Source of the DNA: Palsa-189 sp963803735
GTDB lineage: Bacteria > Acidobacteriota > Terriglobia > Acidiferrales > UBA7541
DNA length: 64,000 bases
Direction of reading: 5' to 3'
NCBI GenBank assembly: GCA_963803735.1
Contig: CAWDNV010000010.1
Coordinates: 1-64,000 of the forward strand
Shown here: positions 35,315-43,428 of the stretch, one piece after another
Layout of the letters: every line of letters starts with the position of its first letter
Position numbering within the stretch: position 1 is the stretch's first letter
The notes under the pieces: model-generated
Told to the model about the DNA's origin: nothing
Seen by the model: the letters and a program-made list of their open reading frames with translations, nothing else
Database searches by the model: none
Translations under genes and position numbers: made by a program

Positions 35315-35994
35315 GGAGCCACCCGAAGTTGCTTGGCCTGGGTAAGTTTGGCGAGAACCATTAGGCGCATCTCCTGCTGTTGGGTTTCGATGGGCAGGGT
35401 TGCGTCGATCACCGTAAGCCCGAATTCCGGAATCATCTTGTCGTACTCCTCCAGGATACGGCCCTGAAAGAGGCGAAAACTTTCATTGGGATCGTCGCTT
35501 AAACCCAGATCCATACCGGCTTCATAGTATTTGAATCCAGCGCGGGCGTCGTTAATGCGCTTCATGGCCACTTCCAGTGGCACCCGGAAGTAAAAAGCGA
35601 CAGTTGGTTTTACTGCGAAGCCGTAAAGTTCGCGGATCCACTCCGCATCCATGCCGCGGCTCGCGTCGCGAGCAAAAGCCGTATAGATATATCGATCGCA
35701 AAGCACTACCGCGCCGGCCTTGAGGAGGGGAATGATATTACGTTCGGTGCGGTCGGCAAAGTCGGTGGCGTGAATAAGGCTGAAAGTGGCCGGGGTGAGG
35801 AGTTGCTTCTTCTTGCCGCGCTTGGTTGTGTCTTTAACCAGCGGCGAGGAGTTCCATTCACTGAACACCACTCCATAGCCCTCGGCTTTGAGCCATTGAT
35901 GAAGAAGCATCAACTGCGTCGACTTGCCGGAGCCATCGATGCCTTCGACGACAAAAAGCCTTCCGGGGATGCGATGATCACCGTATCGTTTCAT
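35311..35994 (-). CDS. Thymidylate-kinase-like P-loop protein, canonical Walker A
   Basis: From ATG 35994 the protein has 227 aa. The P loop FVVEGIDGSGKSTQLMLL is intact (K24), as are the DR motif (VLCDRYIYTAFARD) and IHATDFADRTERNI. An upstream TTG at 36054 would add a hydrophobic stretch and is less likely. Paired with a paralogue lacking the lysine and with a CHAD gene, it may act in something other than plain dTMP synthesis. Annotation as dTMP kinase is the default; substrate is unproven. Confidence 0.8.
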   Translation of the reverse strand: MKRYGDHRIPGRLFVVEGIDGSGKSTQLMLLHQWLKAEGYGVVFSEWNSSPLVKDTTKRGKKKQLLTPATFSLIHATDFADRTERNIIPLLKAGAVVLCDRYIYTAFARDASRGMDAEWIRELYGFAVKPTVAFYFRVPLEVAMKRINDARAGFKYYEAGMDLGLSDDPNESFRLFQGRILEEYDKMIPEFGLTVIDATLPIETQQQEMRLMVLAKLTQAKQLRVAP

Positions 35995-36162
35995 GCGGAG
36001 GAAACCTAAGAGGACGGGATATACCAACGACCAAGCCCGTGCCAAAACGTCCAACTTTCTAATTGTAGCAGGATCGTGATTTCCCGACAGTGAAAACTCT
36101 ATTAATTACCGTAAGTCCTGTGGGATCAGTTATCTAGAAACCATATAGACGGTTTCGCAGCC

Positions 36163-36840
36163 CTATCGTAATCGGTTCAAGTAAAGCGCCATCCCTACAG
36201 CCGCATTCATTCCCATTTTCTCCAATTGCCTGATCTCTCGCGCACTCCGAATCCCGCCTGCTGCGGTAATTGGGAGGGCCGTGGCCTTTCGAAGTTGACG
36301 GAACCAGCGGAGACTTGTTCCGCGCATGGTACCTTCCGCGTCCACGTAAGTACATAGGAACTCCGAGGCGTAAGACTCTAATTCGGGGAAGACCTTCTCT
36401 GGGGTCAGTCGTAGCTTTTCCTGCCATCCGCGCACTAGGATGTGGCCGCCGGCAGTGTCAACCGCCACTATGATTCGCCTCTTTCCCACTTTCGCGACGA
36501 GTCTTGAGAGAAACGCACGATTTACGCCGCCGTCCCGAAATGCCGCGCTGCCGATGATCACCTTCTCCGCGCCGCTCGCTATAACGCGTTTGGCGCGCGC
36601 CGCCGTGCGGATGCCGCCGCCAACCCGGACGCGCATAGGGGCTTTTTTGCAGAGCTGTCCGACGAGTCTGGCGTTGCTCCCACGGCCCATGGCCGCGTCC
36701 AAGTCGATGACGTGAAGCAGGGGATACTTTCGAAACCGGTCCAGCAGACTAAAAACGTCTTCCACCGCGAGCCGTAGTTTGCGGCCGTGGATCAACTGTA
36801 CCGCGCGGCCATCTTGGAGGTCGATGCAGGGAATGATCAA
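36163..36840 (-). CDS. hisA: ProFAR isomerase (phosphoribosylformimino-AICAR ribotide isomerase)
   Basis: This 225-aa (beta/alpha)8 barrel enzyme does the fourth step of histidine synthesis. It begins at TTG 36840 (IIPCIDLQDGRAVQL with the catalytic Asp) and has the phosphate-binding VRVGGGIRTAARAKRVIASG and the second Asp in IIVAVDTAGG. It is the last gene of the his operon, 43 bp after hisF. No clear ribosome site precedes the TTG. Confidence 0.92.
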   Translation of the reverse strand: MIIPCIDLQDGRAVQLIHGRKLRLAVEDVFSLLDRFRKYPLLHVIDLDAAMGRGSNARLVGQLCKKAPMRVRVGGGIRTAARAKRVIASGAEKVIIGSAAFRDGGVNRAFLSRLVAKVGKRRIIVAVDTAGGHILVRGWQEKLRLTPEKVFPELESYASEFLCTYVDAEGTMRGTSLRWFRQLRKATALPITAAGGIRSAREIRQLEKMGMNAAVGMALYLNRLR

Positions 36841-36883
36841 TGTAAATCCGTATAGGTGAGCATAAGGTTCAGGTAGAAGCCCT

Positions 36884-37648
36884 TTAACCGCTCAGCCGCA
36901 CCGGCACTCCCTTGGAGTGCAGAAAACATTTCAGTTCGCGAAGCTCTTGCACCGCGTCATGAAAGATGGAGGCGGCTAAAGCGGCATCGGCCCGGCCCGT
37001 TTCGAAGACGTCCAGGAAATCCGACGGGCTGTCTGCTCCTCCCGAGGCAATCAGAGGCACTGTTACGCGTTTTGCAACTGTCTCCGTGAGCGGGAGGTCG
37101 AAACCGCTGCGCGTGCCGTCGCGATCCATGGAAGTGAGCAAAATCTCGCCCGCGCCGCGTTCCGCGCCCTCCACGGCCCAATCCACCGCATCGCGACCGG
37201 ATGATTCCCGCCCGCCGCGCACGAATGCCTCCCACCTGTCGCCAACTTTTTTCGCGTCAATCGCCAATACAACTGCTTGGGAGCCAAATTCAGCTGCAAG
37301 TTCAGTGAGAAGCTGCGGACGCCGCAGCGCGGCCGTATTGACGGTAAGTTTATCCGCCCCAGACCGCAGAATCGCACGGCCCTCATCTACGTTAGCCACT
37401 CCGCCGCCAGCGGTGAGGGGAATAGCCAATTCCGCGGCCACGCGACGGATTGTTTCCAGAAAGGTCGGCCGATGGTCGCGTGAGGCCGCAATATCAAGGA
37501 CTACTAATTCGTCGGCGCCTTCTCGGTTATAGCGAGCGGCGAGTGCCGCTGGATCGCCGGCGTCGCGCAGATTGAAGAATTGCACCCCTTTGACCACGCG
37601 CTCGCCGTCTGTGTCGAGGCAGGGAATAATCCGTCGCGCCAGCGTCAT
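36884..37648 (-). CDS. hisF: Imidazole glycerol phosphate synthase, cyclase subunit
   Basis: This 254-aa barrel works with HisH to make IGP and AICAR. The catalytic aspartates lie in RIIPCLDTDGERVVKG and VVLAIDAKKVGD; phosphate grips are LTAGGGVANVDEGRA and PLIASGGADSPSDF. It overlaps hisH by 4 bases (ATGA). Confidence 0.95.
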   Translation of the reverse strand: MTLARRIIPCLDTDGERVVKGVQFFNLRDAGDPAALAARYNREGADELVVLDIAASRDHRPTFLETIRRVAAELAIPLTAGGGVANVDEGRAILRSGADKLTVNTAALRRPQLLTELAAEFGSQAVVLAIDAKKVGDRWEAFVRGGRESSGRDAVDWAVEGAERGAGEILLTSMDRDGTRSGFDLPLTETVAKRVTVPLIASGGADSPSDFLDVFETGRADAALAASIFHDAVQELRELKCFLHSKGVPVRLSG

Positions 37649-38265
37649 GCGCCATTCCTTGCACTGGCCCAGGCGACGAAGTTTGCCAGCACGCGCGCCC
37701 CGGTATCCCCAGATTTTTCTGGATGAAATTGGACGGCAAAAAGGTTCTGGCGCTCCAGTGCGGCCACAAATGGAACTCCGTGTTCGCAGATCGCTGTGGT
37801 CGAGTCGCCAGCTTCGAGCGCGGCATAGGAATGTGCGAAATAGAAATAATCATTCGCCAGGATGCCTTCGAGCAGAGCAGAAGGACGAACCTGACGGAGT
37901 TGATTCCAACCCATGTGCGGGAGTTTGGCTGTGACCGGTAGCGCACTCACCGTGCCGGGCAGGATACTCAGGCCGGTGTCGTCCGGCGCCTCAGCGCTTG
38001 ACGCGAAGAGCGCTTGCAATCCCAGGCAAATGCCTAAGAGCGGAACGCCGCCAGAAATAGCTCCTCGGATTGGTTCGAGCAAACCGCGCGAACCCAAAGT
38101 TCGCATCAACTGGCCGAAGTGACCCACGCCCGGAAGGATAAGCACACGAGCGGCGGCGATGGAGTCCGCTGTTGCCACGCGTTCGGTTTCGACGCCTTGC
38201 CGCGCCAAAGCGCGCTCCACTGAGGGCAAGTTACCCGCGTCATATTCGATCAGCGAAATTTTCAT
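37645..38265 (-). CDS. hisH: Imidazole glycerol phosphate synthase, glutamine amidotransferase subunit
   Basis: From ATG 38265 (MKISLIEYDAGNLPSVERAL) it has 206 aa, the usual length. The nucleophile Cys lies in LLGICLGLQALFASS and the His/Glu pair in FAVQFHPEKSG. It supplies ammonia to HisF. The frame is open to 38508, but that part overlaps hisB and is not HisH-like. The start lies 8 bp after the hisB stop. Confidence 0.95.
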   Translation of the reverse strand: MKISLIEYDAGNLPSVERALARQGVETERVATADSIAAARVLILPGVGHFGQLMRTLGSRGLLEPIRGAISGGVPLLGICLGLQALFASSAEAPDDTGLSILPGTVSALPVTAKLPHMGWNQLRQVRPSALLEGILANDYFYFAHSYAALEAGDSTTAICEHGVPFVAALERQNLFAVQFHPEKSGDTGARVLANFVAWASARNGA

Positions 38266-38273
38266 ACCATTTT

Positions 38274-38861
38274 TCACAGAAGACCCTTGGTGCTCGGGAG
38301 GACACGTTTGAGTTGCGGGTCGCGCGTCGTTGCAAATCGCAAAGCGCGAGCGAAAGCCTTGAAAATCGCTTCGATCTGATGGTGTGTCGAGCGGCCATAC
38401 ATTAAGCGCAAATGCACGTTCGCCGCCGCCGATTGCGCGAAGCCGCGAAAAAAATCCTCGACCAACTCGGTCTGCAAATCGCCCACGCGCTGTGCGCCAA
38501 ATCGCCATTGGCCAACGAAATGGGAGCGTCCGCTGAAATCGATGGCCGCAGCGGCGAGGGTTTCATCCATGGGCATCAGAAAATAGCCGGCCCTCAGAAT
38601 GCCGCGCTTCGAGCCCAAAGCCTTTGTGACAGCCTCGCCGAGCGTAATGCCGACGTCTTCGACCGTGTGGTGTTGGTCGACGTCAAGGTCGCCCTTCGCC
38701 GCAACTTCCAAATCCATAGCTCCATGTCGTGCCACAAGATCCAGCATGTGATCGAGAAACCGAATCCCCGTCGAGACGTCGGCGCGTCCCCGACCATCCA
38801 GATTCAAGCGAATCAAGATGTCCGTCTCTTTCGTTACGCGGTGAACGCTCGCGCGCCTCAT
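38274..38861 (-). CDS. hisB: Imidazoleglycerol-phosphate dehydratase
   Basis: This 195-aa monofunctional enzyme makes imidazole acetol phosphate. The metal-binding motif DQHHTVEDVGITLGEA and the C-terminal STHHQIEAIFKAFARAL are present. It lacks the histidinol-phosphatase domain of enterobacterial HisB, so a separate phosphatase is required. It starts at ATG 38861, overlapping the HAD gene stop (ATGA). Confidence 0.95.
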   Translation of the reverse strand: MRRASVHRVTKETDILIRLNLDGRGRADVSTGIRFLDHMLDLVARHGAMDLEVAAKGDLDVDQHHTVEDVGITLGEAVTKALGSKRGILRAGYFLMPMDETLAAAAIDFSGRSHFVGQWRFGAQRVGDLQTELVEDFFRGFAQSAAANVHLRLMYGRSTHHQIEAIFKAFARALRFATTRDPQLKRVLPSTKGLL

Positions 38862-39547
38862 TTCCAATATTTCTCCAGCTCATTCGTGCTGTGCAGAATG
38901 ATGCGCGCACCATGACTCCTCAATTGCGCCGCCCGCACCTTGTGAGCCTCGCTCCCGCGACGTAGCACACCGAGAAAAGGCACTCGCGCGCGTTCCGCCG
39001 CCAGCGCGTCGTCCAAGTTGTCGCCGAGATAGAGTGCTTCACTGGGATCCGTGCCATTGAGCAGCCGCAGCAGGCCTTCAGGATTCGGTTTTAGGTGCTC
39101 CACGTCGTCCATCGTCACGACGCGCGGGAAGAGTTTCTTCACGCCGAACTGTTCGAGCGTATGGCGCAACTCGCGCCGCGTCCGGCCGGTGAAGAGAGCA
39201 AGCTCGGCGCGTCCCGACCACCGTTCGAGCAGCCGAGGCGGTACAAGCCATCTCTCGCGCCAGACGTTGCCGCGCGTGCCATTTGTGCCCCAGTAGATCT
39301 TCTCGAACGCGCGCTTCACTTGCGCGTATTCGACGTTCTTGCCCAGTGAGTTGATCCAATCTGTGGAGAGCCGCCAGTCATCGTTATAACCCGAGAGACT
39401 TTTCCATTGCTGAATGTCCGCATAAGTGAAGCGGCGGCCGGTGAAATGCTTCACCGTGTCCAGAATCGATCGGTGATAGGAACCATGCACGTCGACAAGA
39501 ACTCCGTCGACATCAAAGATCACCAATTTGGGCGCCAGCTTCACCAC
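38858..39547 (-). CDS. HAD-family phosphatase within the his operon (candidate histidinol-phosphatase)
   Basis: This 229-aa protein shows all four HAD motifs: FDVDGVLVDVHG (I), FTGRTRRELR (II), KPNPEGLL (III) and LGDNLDDALAAE (IV). A helical cap lies between I and II. It is embedded between hisC (7-base overlap) and hisB (4-base overlap). No other histidinol-phosphate phosphatase is in the operon, so this is the obvious candidate for that step; the substrate is inferred from context only. Start GTG 39547 or 39544. Confidence 0.8.
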   Translation of the reverse strand: MVKLAPKLVIFDVDGVLVDVHGSYHRSILDTVKHFTGRRFTYADIQQWKSLSGYNDDWRLSTDWINSLGKNVEYAQVKRAFEKIYWGTNGTRGNVWRERWLVPPRLLERWSGRAELALFTGRTRRELRHTLEQFGVKKLFPRVVTMDDVEHLKPNPEGLLRLLNGTDPSEALYLGDNLDDALAAERARVPFLGVLRRGSEAHKVRAAQLRSHGARIILHSTNELEKYWK

Positions 39548-40647
39548 TCCTCCTTTATCGCCTTGAGCAGACGTTGTGTTTGGGCGACCGTACCCGCCGT
39601 GATACGCATGAAGCCATCGCGGCCGAACTCCGAGGCGCGATCGCGCACCAGGATTCCGCGACGCCCCAGTTGCTTTACCAATCGAGTGCCGCCGGCGCCG
39701 AAATCGGCGAGAACAAAATTTGCGCCGCTGGGGAAGACGCGCACGCCCAATTGTTGGAGCCCGCGCTCAAGCAGGGAACGGCTTTCGAGAACGTCCCGAA
39801 TATACGCTCGCAAAAATTGCTCATCGGCTACCGCCGCTTCCGCCGCGATGAGGGCGAGCGAATTTACGGGATAAGGGGTAAAAGCCCGGCGCATCGAGGC
39901 AATAACATCGGAGCGCGCAAAAAGAGCGCCAATGCGTAGGGCCGCCAAACCAGCCGCTTTAGAAAAAGTTCGCGAGACGATCAAGTTGGGCCTCTGCCGA
40001 ATCCAGGGAAGAACCGTCAGCCCCGAAAAATCGAAATAAGCTTCGTCGACGAGAACTACAGTACTCGGCGCCGCATCCAGAATCCGCGCAAGGCTCGCCT
40101 CGTCCAGCAGCGTGCCCGTTGGATTATTCGGATTGGCGATGAACAGGATATGCGGTGAGCGCTTAAGCTCCCGGAGCGTGGCTTCGAAGGGGAAGTTCAT
40201 TGCCTGATCGTAACGAACGGAGATGACGCGTGCTCCCGCCACTTGGGAAAAGAAGCGATACATCGAAAATGTCGGTTCAGGAATCAGCACCGCGTTGCCC
40301 GGCTCGATAAACATCTCCATCAGCAGGCGCAGGGCGTCGTCCACGCCATTTGTAAGCAACATTTCCGCGGGCTGCACACCAAAGTAAGTAGATAAGCGGC
40401 GAACCGAGTTCTCATACTCGGGATACATCGCCAACTGCTCGGCCGTAACCGTTTGTAGAGCGTGCAGCACCGCAGGCGAGCAGCCGACGGTGTTCTCGTT
40501 GAAGTCGAGCCGCAGCTTGCCCTCGCGTCCTTCTTCGGGCGCTTCGTAATCGCGAATGCGCCTGACCGACGGGCGAAAGCGAAGCTTCAGAGCCGCGGAA
40601 CCTTTTGCGGTTTGTGCCTTCCGGCTTCTTCTCCCGGAGGCTATCAC
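39541..40647 (-). CDS. hisC: Histidinol-phosphate aminotransferase
   Basis: This 368-aa fold-type I PLP enzyme makes histidinol phosphate. The N-terminal LRLDFNENTVGCSP, the FIANPNNPTGTLLDE segment, and the PLP-lysine motif SRTFSKAAGLAALRIGAL are clear. It starts at GTG 40647 overlapping the hisD stop. The first 25 residues are basic and not conserved; translation may begin a little further in. Confidence 0.93.
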   Translation of the reverse strand: MIASGRRSRKAQTAKGSAALKLRFRPSVRRIRDYEAPEEGREGKLRLDFNENTVGCSPAVLHALQTVTAEQLAMYPEYENSVRRLSTYFGVQPAEMLLTNGVDDALRLLMEMFIEPGNAVLIPEPTFSMYRFFSQVAGARVISVRYDQAMNFPFEATLRELKRSPHILFIANPNNPTGTLLDEASLARILDAAPSTVVLVDEAYFDFSGLTVLPWIRQRPNLIVSRTFSKAAGLAALRIGALFARSDVIASMRRAFTPYPVNSLALIAAEAAVADEQFLRAYIRDVLESRSLLERGLQQLGVRVFPSGANFVLADFGAGGTRLVKQLGRRGILVRDRASEFGRDGFMRITAGTVAQTQRLLKAIKEEW

Positions 40648-41897
40648 TGGCGCACCTCCACGGCGCGACGATGTGCGACGAGTCCTTCGGCATCAGCAAG
40701 GGCGGTCACTACCGGCCTCAGGCTGCGCAGGCCCACCGCGGAGACGCGTTGCATGCTGGTGCAGCGCACGAAATCCCAAGTGGAAAGCCCGCCGCGTGTC
40801 CGGGCTCCTCCGCTCGTGGGCAGAACGTGATTGGTGCCGCTCGCGTAGTCACCGATTGATTGCGCGCTCCAGGGGCCGATAAACACGCTGCCAGCAGCGT
40901 TGAGCCCGTCCAGCAGCGACGCCTGTGCGCCAGGAATGCTTAGATGTTCGGGCGCGAAGCGATTCCCGAATCGCACCGCAGCCGTGGAGTCCGACGCCAG
41001 AAGAATGGCGCCTTTCTCCGCAAGAGATCGTTTCGCGGGATTCGAATCCGGCAAACTGCCGAGTTGTTCACTCACCGCATCGCGCACGGACGTGGCGAAT
41101 TTGCGTGACGTGGTAACGAAAAGGGCGATGGCGTCAGGATCGTGTTCGGCTTGAGCTAATAAATCCGCGGCAATATAGCTCGGATTCCCGCTGGAGGCGA
41201 CGATCAATACTTCTGTCGGGCCGGCGAGAAGGTCGATTGCGCAATCGGCGCTGACGAGGCGCTTGGCCGCGGTGACAAATTGATTTCCCGGGCCGAAGAT
41301 TTTGTCCACGGGCGGGACCGATCGCGTGCCGTAGGCGAGCGCGGCAATTGCCTGTGCTCCGCCAATGTGCGCAATTTCCTCGAGCCCGAGCATCTCCGCA
41401 GCGGCCAGCAATGCTGCGTTCGGGCGAGGGCAGGCCACGACAATACGCCGTACACCAGCGACCTGCGCTGGTATGGCGGTCATCAGCAGCGTGGAAATAA
41501 GTGAAAATCTGCCGCCGGGAATGTAGCAGCCGATTGTATCGATCGCGCTGACCCGCTGGCTTACTCGCACGCCCGGCTCGACCGCGATGCTCCAGGATCG
41601 CGGCAGCTGTGCTTCAGCGACGCGGCGAATGTTACGTGAGGCGTGCTCGAGCGCCGCACGCAAATCTTTCGGAATCGTGCGGGCGGCAGCGCGGCGCTCG
41701 GTCAGACTCAGCCAGAGATTCCTGGGCGTCAGCCGAATATCGTCCAGCCGCCGGGTCCATGCGAAGAGTGCTGTATCACCGCGGCGCCGTATGTCGCCCA
41801 CGATGCGCGAGGCCACCGCTTCCGCCCTGACATCACGACGATGCCGAGCGGAGAGTATCTTTTCCTCCACTCTCGATGTGAGCCGCAGAATTCGCAT
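40644..41897 (-). CDS. hisD: Histidinol dehydrogenase
   Basis: This 417-aa zinc enzyme oxidises histidinol to histidine in two steps. Motifs: VSAIDTIGCYIPGGRFSLIS, IDLLAGPTEVLIVA, LAQAEHDPDAIALFVT, and the C-terminal YASGTNHVLPTSGGARTRGG with the metal-binding His. The ATG at 41897 shares one base with the hisG stop. Normal length. Confidence 0.95.
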   Translation of the reverse strand: MRILRLTSRVEEKILSARHRRDVRAEAVASRIVGDIRRRGDTALFAWTRRLDDIRLTPRNLWLSLTERRAAARTIPKDLRAALEHASRNIRRVAEAQLPRSWSIAVEPGVRVSQRVSAIDTIGCYIPGGRFSLISTLLMTAIPAQVAGVRRIVVACPRPNAALLAAAEMLGLEEIAHIGGAQAIAALAYGTRSVPPVDKIFGPGNQFVTAAKRLVSADCAIDLLAGPTEVLIVASSGNPSYIAADLLAQAEHDPDAIALFVTTSRKFATSVRDAVSEQLGSLPDSNPAKRSLAEKGAILLASDSTAAVRFGNRFAPEHLSIPGAQASLLDGLNAAGSVFIGPWSAQSIGDYASGTNHVLPTSGGARTRGGLSTWDFVRCTSMQRVSAVGLRSLRPVVTALADAEGLVAHRRAVEVRQ

Positions 41898-42769
41898 CAG
41901 AGCACAATCTTATTCAGAGGATATTCCACGATGCCCTGAGCCTGCGCGGCTTTCAGCCGTGGAATCAGGTGCCGTACCACGTCTTCGTCGACGATTGTGT
42001 TAATGGCCACCCAGTCTGCGTCGGAAAGCGTGGAGATGGTCGGATTCTTCAGCGCCGGAAGCGCACGCAGCACTCCATCGAGGTGCTCACGCCGCACGTT
42101 GAGCATGATGCCAACCTTGTTATACGCGGCGATCGCGCCTTGAAGGAGGAGAACGATATTGGAGATTTTCTCGCACTTCCACGGATCACTGGCGGCGGCC
42201 GTATTGGCGATGAACACCGTGCGCGATTCGAGCACGGTGTCGATGATGCGCAGCCGGTTCGCTCGCAGTGAGGAACCGGTCTCGGTAATTTCCACGATGG
42301 CATCGGCGAGTTGCGGAACCTTCACTTCAGTGGCGCCCCACGAAAACTCCACCCGCGCCTGCACTCCGTGTCGAGCCAGGTATTTCTTCGTGAGGTTCAC
42401 AACTTCCGTGGCGATCACCTTGCCTTCCAGGTCTTGCGCAGTTTGCGCAGGCGCGTTATCTGGAACAGCGAGCACCCAACGCACGGGCGCCAGGCTCTGC
42501 TTCGCATACAGCAACTCGGCCACTTCCTTCACTTCCGCGCCTGTTTCCAGCACCCAATCACGTCCCGTGATGCCCGCGTCGAGCGCGCCGGTTTCCACGT
42601 AGCGCGCCATCTCCTGCGCGCGCACGAGCATACAGGTGATTTCAGAATCGTCGATCGTGGGGAAGTAGCTGCGCGAACTCACTGTCACGCGCCATCCGGC
42701 GCGCGCCAGCAGTTGCAAAGTGGCATCCTGCAGGCTGCCTTTGGGCAGCCCAAGTTTCAGCGGCTTCAT
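41897..42769 (-). CDS. hisG: ATP phosphoribosyltransferase, long form
   Basis: This 290-aa enzyme catalyses the first step of histidine synthesis. The N-terminal KLGLPKGSLQDATLQLL and phosphate-binding EVVNLTKKYLARHG are present. The C-terminal 75 residues (from NVRREHLDGVLRALPALKNP) are the ACT-like regulatory domain of long HisG, so feedback by histidine is expected and no HisZ is needed. It overlaps hisI by 4 bases (ATGA). Confidence 0.95.
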   Translation of the reverse strand: MKPLKLGLPKGSLQDATLQLLARAGWRVTVSSRSYFPTIDDSEITCMLVRAQEMARYVETGALDAGITGRDWVLETGAEVKEVAELLYAKQSLAPVRWVLAVPDNAPAQTAQDLEGKVIATEVVNLTKKYLARHGVQARVEFSWGATEVKVPQLADAIVEITETGSSLRANRLRIIDTVLESRTVFIANTAAASDPWKCEKISNIVLLLQGAIAAYNKVGIMLNVRREHLDGVLRALPALKNPTISTLSDADWVAINTIVDEDVVRHLIPRLKAAQAQGIVEYPLNKIVL

Positions 42770-43155
42770 CGGCGCGACTCTCCTCCATAAACAGCGCTGG
42801 GATCGAACACCCTTTCCTCAACGACGTCGACTGCGCCATCGTCGCCGATGCGCCGGAAAAAGCAGCTTCGATACCCTTCGTGGCAGACGCCCGGACCGGC
42901 CGGCTCGACGCGAACCAGGATCGTGTCCGCGTCGCAATCCACACGCACCTCGCGCACGCGCAACGTGTGGCCGCTCTGTTCACCTTTGCGCCAGAGCTTG
43001 CCGCGCGTGCGGCTATAGAACGTCACCGCGCCGCTCGCCCGAGTCTCGGCATACGCTTGCTCGTTCATGAAGCCCAGCATCAGCACTTCTCCCGTTCGCG
43101 CGTCCTGAACAATCGCGGGAAGGAGTCCATCGAGTTTCGCAAAATCGAGATTCAT
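42766..43155 (-). CDS. hisI: Phosphoribosyl-AMP cyclohydrolase
   Basis: This 129-aa protein opens the adenine ring of PR-AMP. Motifs: VLMLGFMNEQAYAETRASG, FYSRTRGKLWRKGEQSGH, DCDADTILV and CHEGYRSCFFRR with zinc ligands. The start is ATG 43155 with GGGAGG 5 bases upstream; the in-frame TTG at 43167 is less likely. It has no HisE domain, and no separate hisE is in the operon. It is the first structural gene after the leader/attenuator. Confidence 0.94.
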   Translation of the reverse strand: MNLDFAKLDGLLPAIVQDARTGEVLMLGFMNEQAYAETRASGAVTFYSRTRGKLWRKGEQSGHTLRVREVRVDCDADTILVRVEPAGPGVCHEGYRSCFFRRIGDDGAVDVVEERVFDPSAVYGGESRR

Positions 43156-43220
43156 CCGGCCTCCCAAGGCAAATCCCCCGGCCCGCCGTCGCCGGGAACT
43201 TTCGCCGCATACAAAAGTAC

Positions 43221-43258
43221 AAAAAAAAACCCGCTGGGCGTTTACCGCGCCAGCGGGT
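43221..43258 (-). terminator. his attenuator terminator
   Basis: On the minus strand ACCCGCTGG (43258-43250) pairs with CCAGCGGGT (43237-43229) over a 12-base loop, and nine T follow (43229-43221). It lies 23 bases after the leader-peptide stop and 65 bases before the hisI start. This is the expected position for transcription attenuation in a leader governed by histidine codons. Confidence 0.88.
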
Positions 43259-43281
43259 CGATGAGAGCTTTTACGTTTCGG

Positions 43282-43350
43282 CTACTCAAACCTCCGCGGG
43301 CACGGCTTGCGGCCGTGATGATGGCGATGATGATGCCCACGCAGTGTCAT
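43282..43350 (-). CDS. hisL: his operon leader peptide
   Basis: This 22-codon ORF reads MTLRGHHHRHHHGRKPCPRR and ends FE then TAG. Six of seven consecutive codons are histidine (five CAT, one CAC). It lies directly between a sigma70-like promoter and a strong intrinsic terminator, upstream of hisI. By analogy with enterobacterial hisL, ribosome stalling at the His run during histidine shortage would prevent terminator formation. CGTGGGC (codons 4-6) can pair with GCCCGCG (codons 17-19 region) as a 1:2-type stem, and CCGCG there with CGCGG in the terminator arm as a weak 2:3-type alternative. The mechanism is inferred; the reading frame is seen. Confidence 0.88.
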   Translation of the reverse strand: MTLRGHHHRHHHGRKPCPRRFE

Positions 43351-43360
43351 AGCGACAAAA

Positions 43361-43389
43361 ACTGTAGCGAAATTGCGCTGCGGCGTCAA
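43361..43389 (-). promoter_or_regulatory. Promoter of the his operon
   Basis: On the minus strand TTGACG (43389-43384) and TACAGT (43366-43361) are separated by exactly 17 bases. A start site about 7 bases downstream would fall 2-5 bases before the hisL ATG, so the leader peptide may be translated from a nearly leaderless RNA. The promoter lies between the msrB stop and hisL. Confidence 0.75.
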
Positions 43390-43428
43390 GACCGCCGCAC
43401 CCGCGCCAATCGCAATCACTCCGAGCGT

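Noticed and set aside
43309..43335. CAT/ATG trinucleotide repeat as a microsatellite
   Set aside because: It is the histidine-codon run of the his leader peptide, with promoter and terminator in place.
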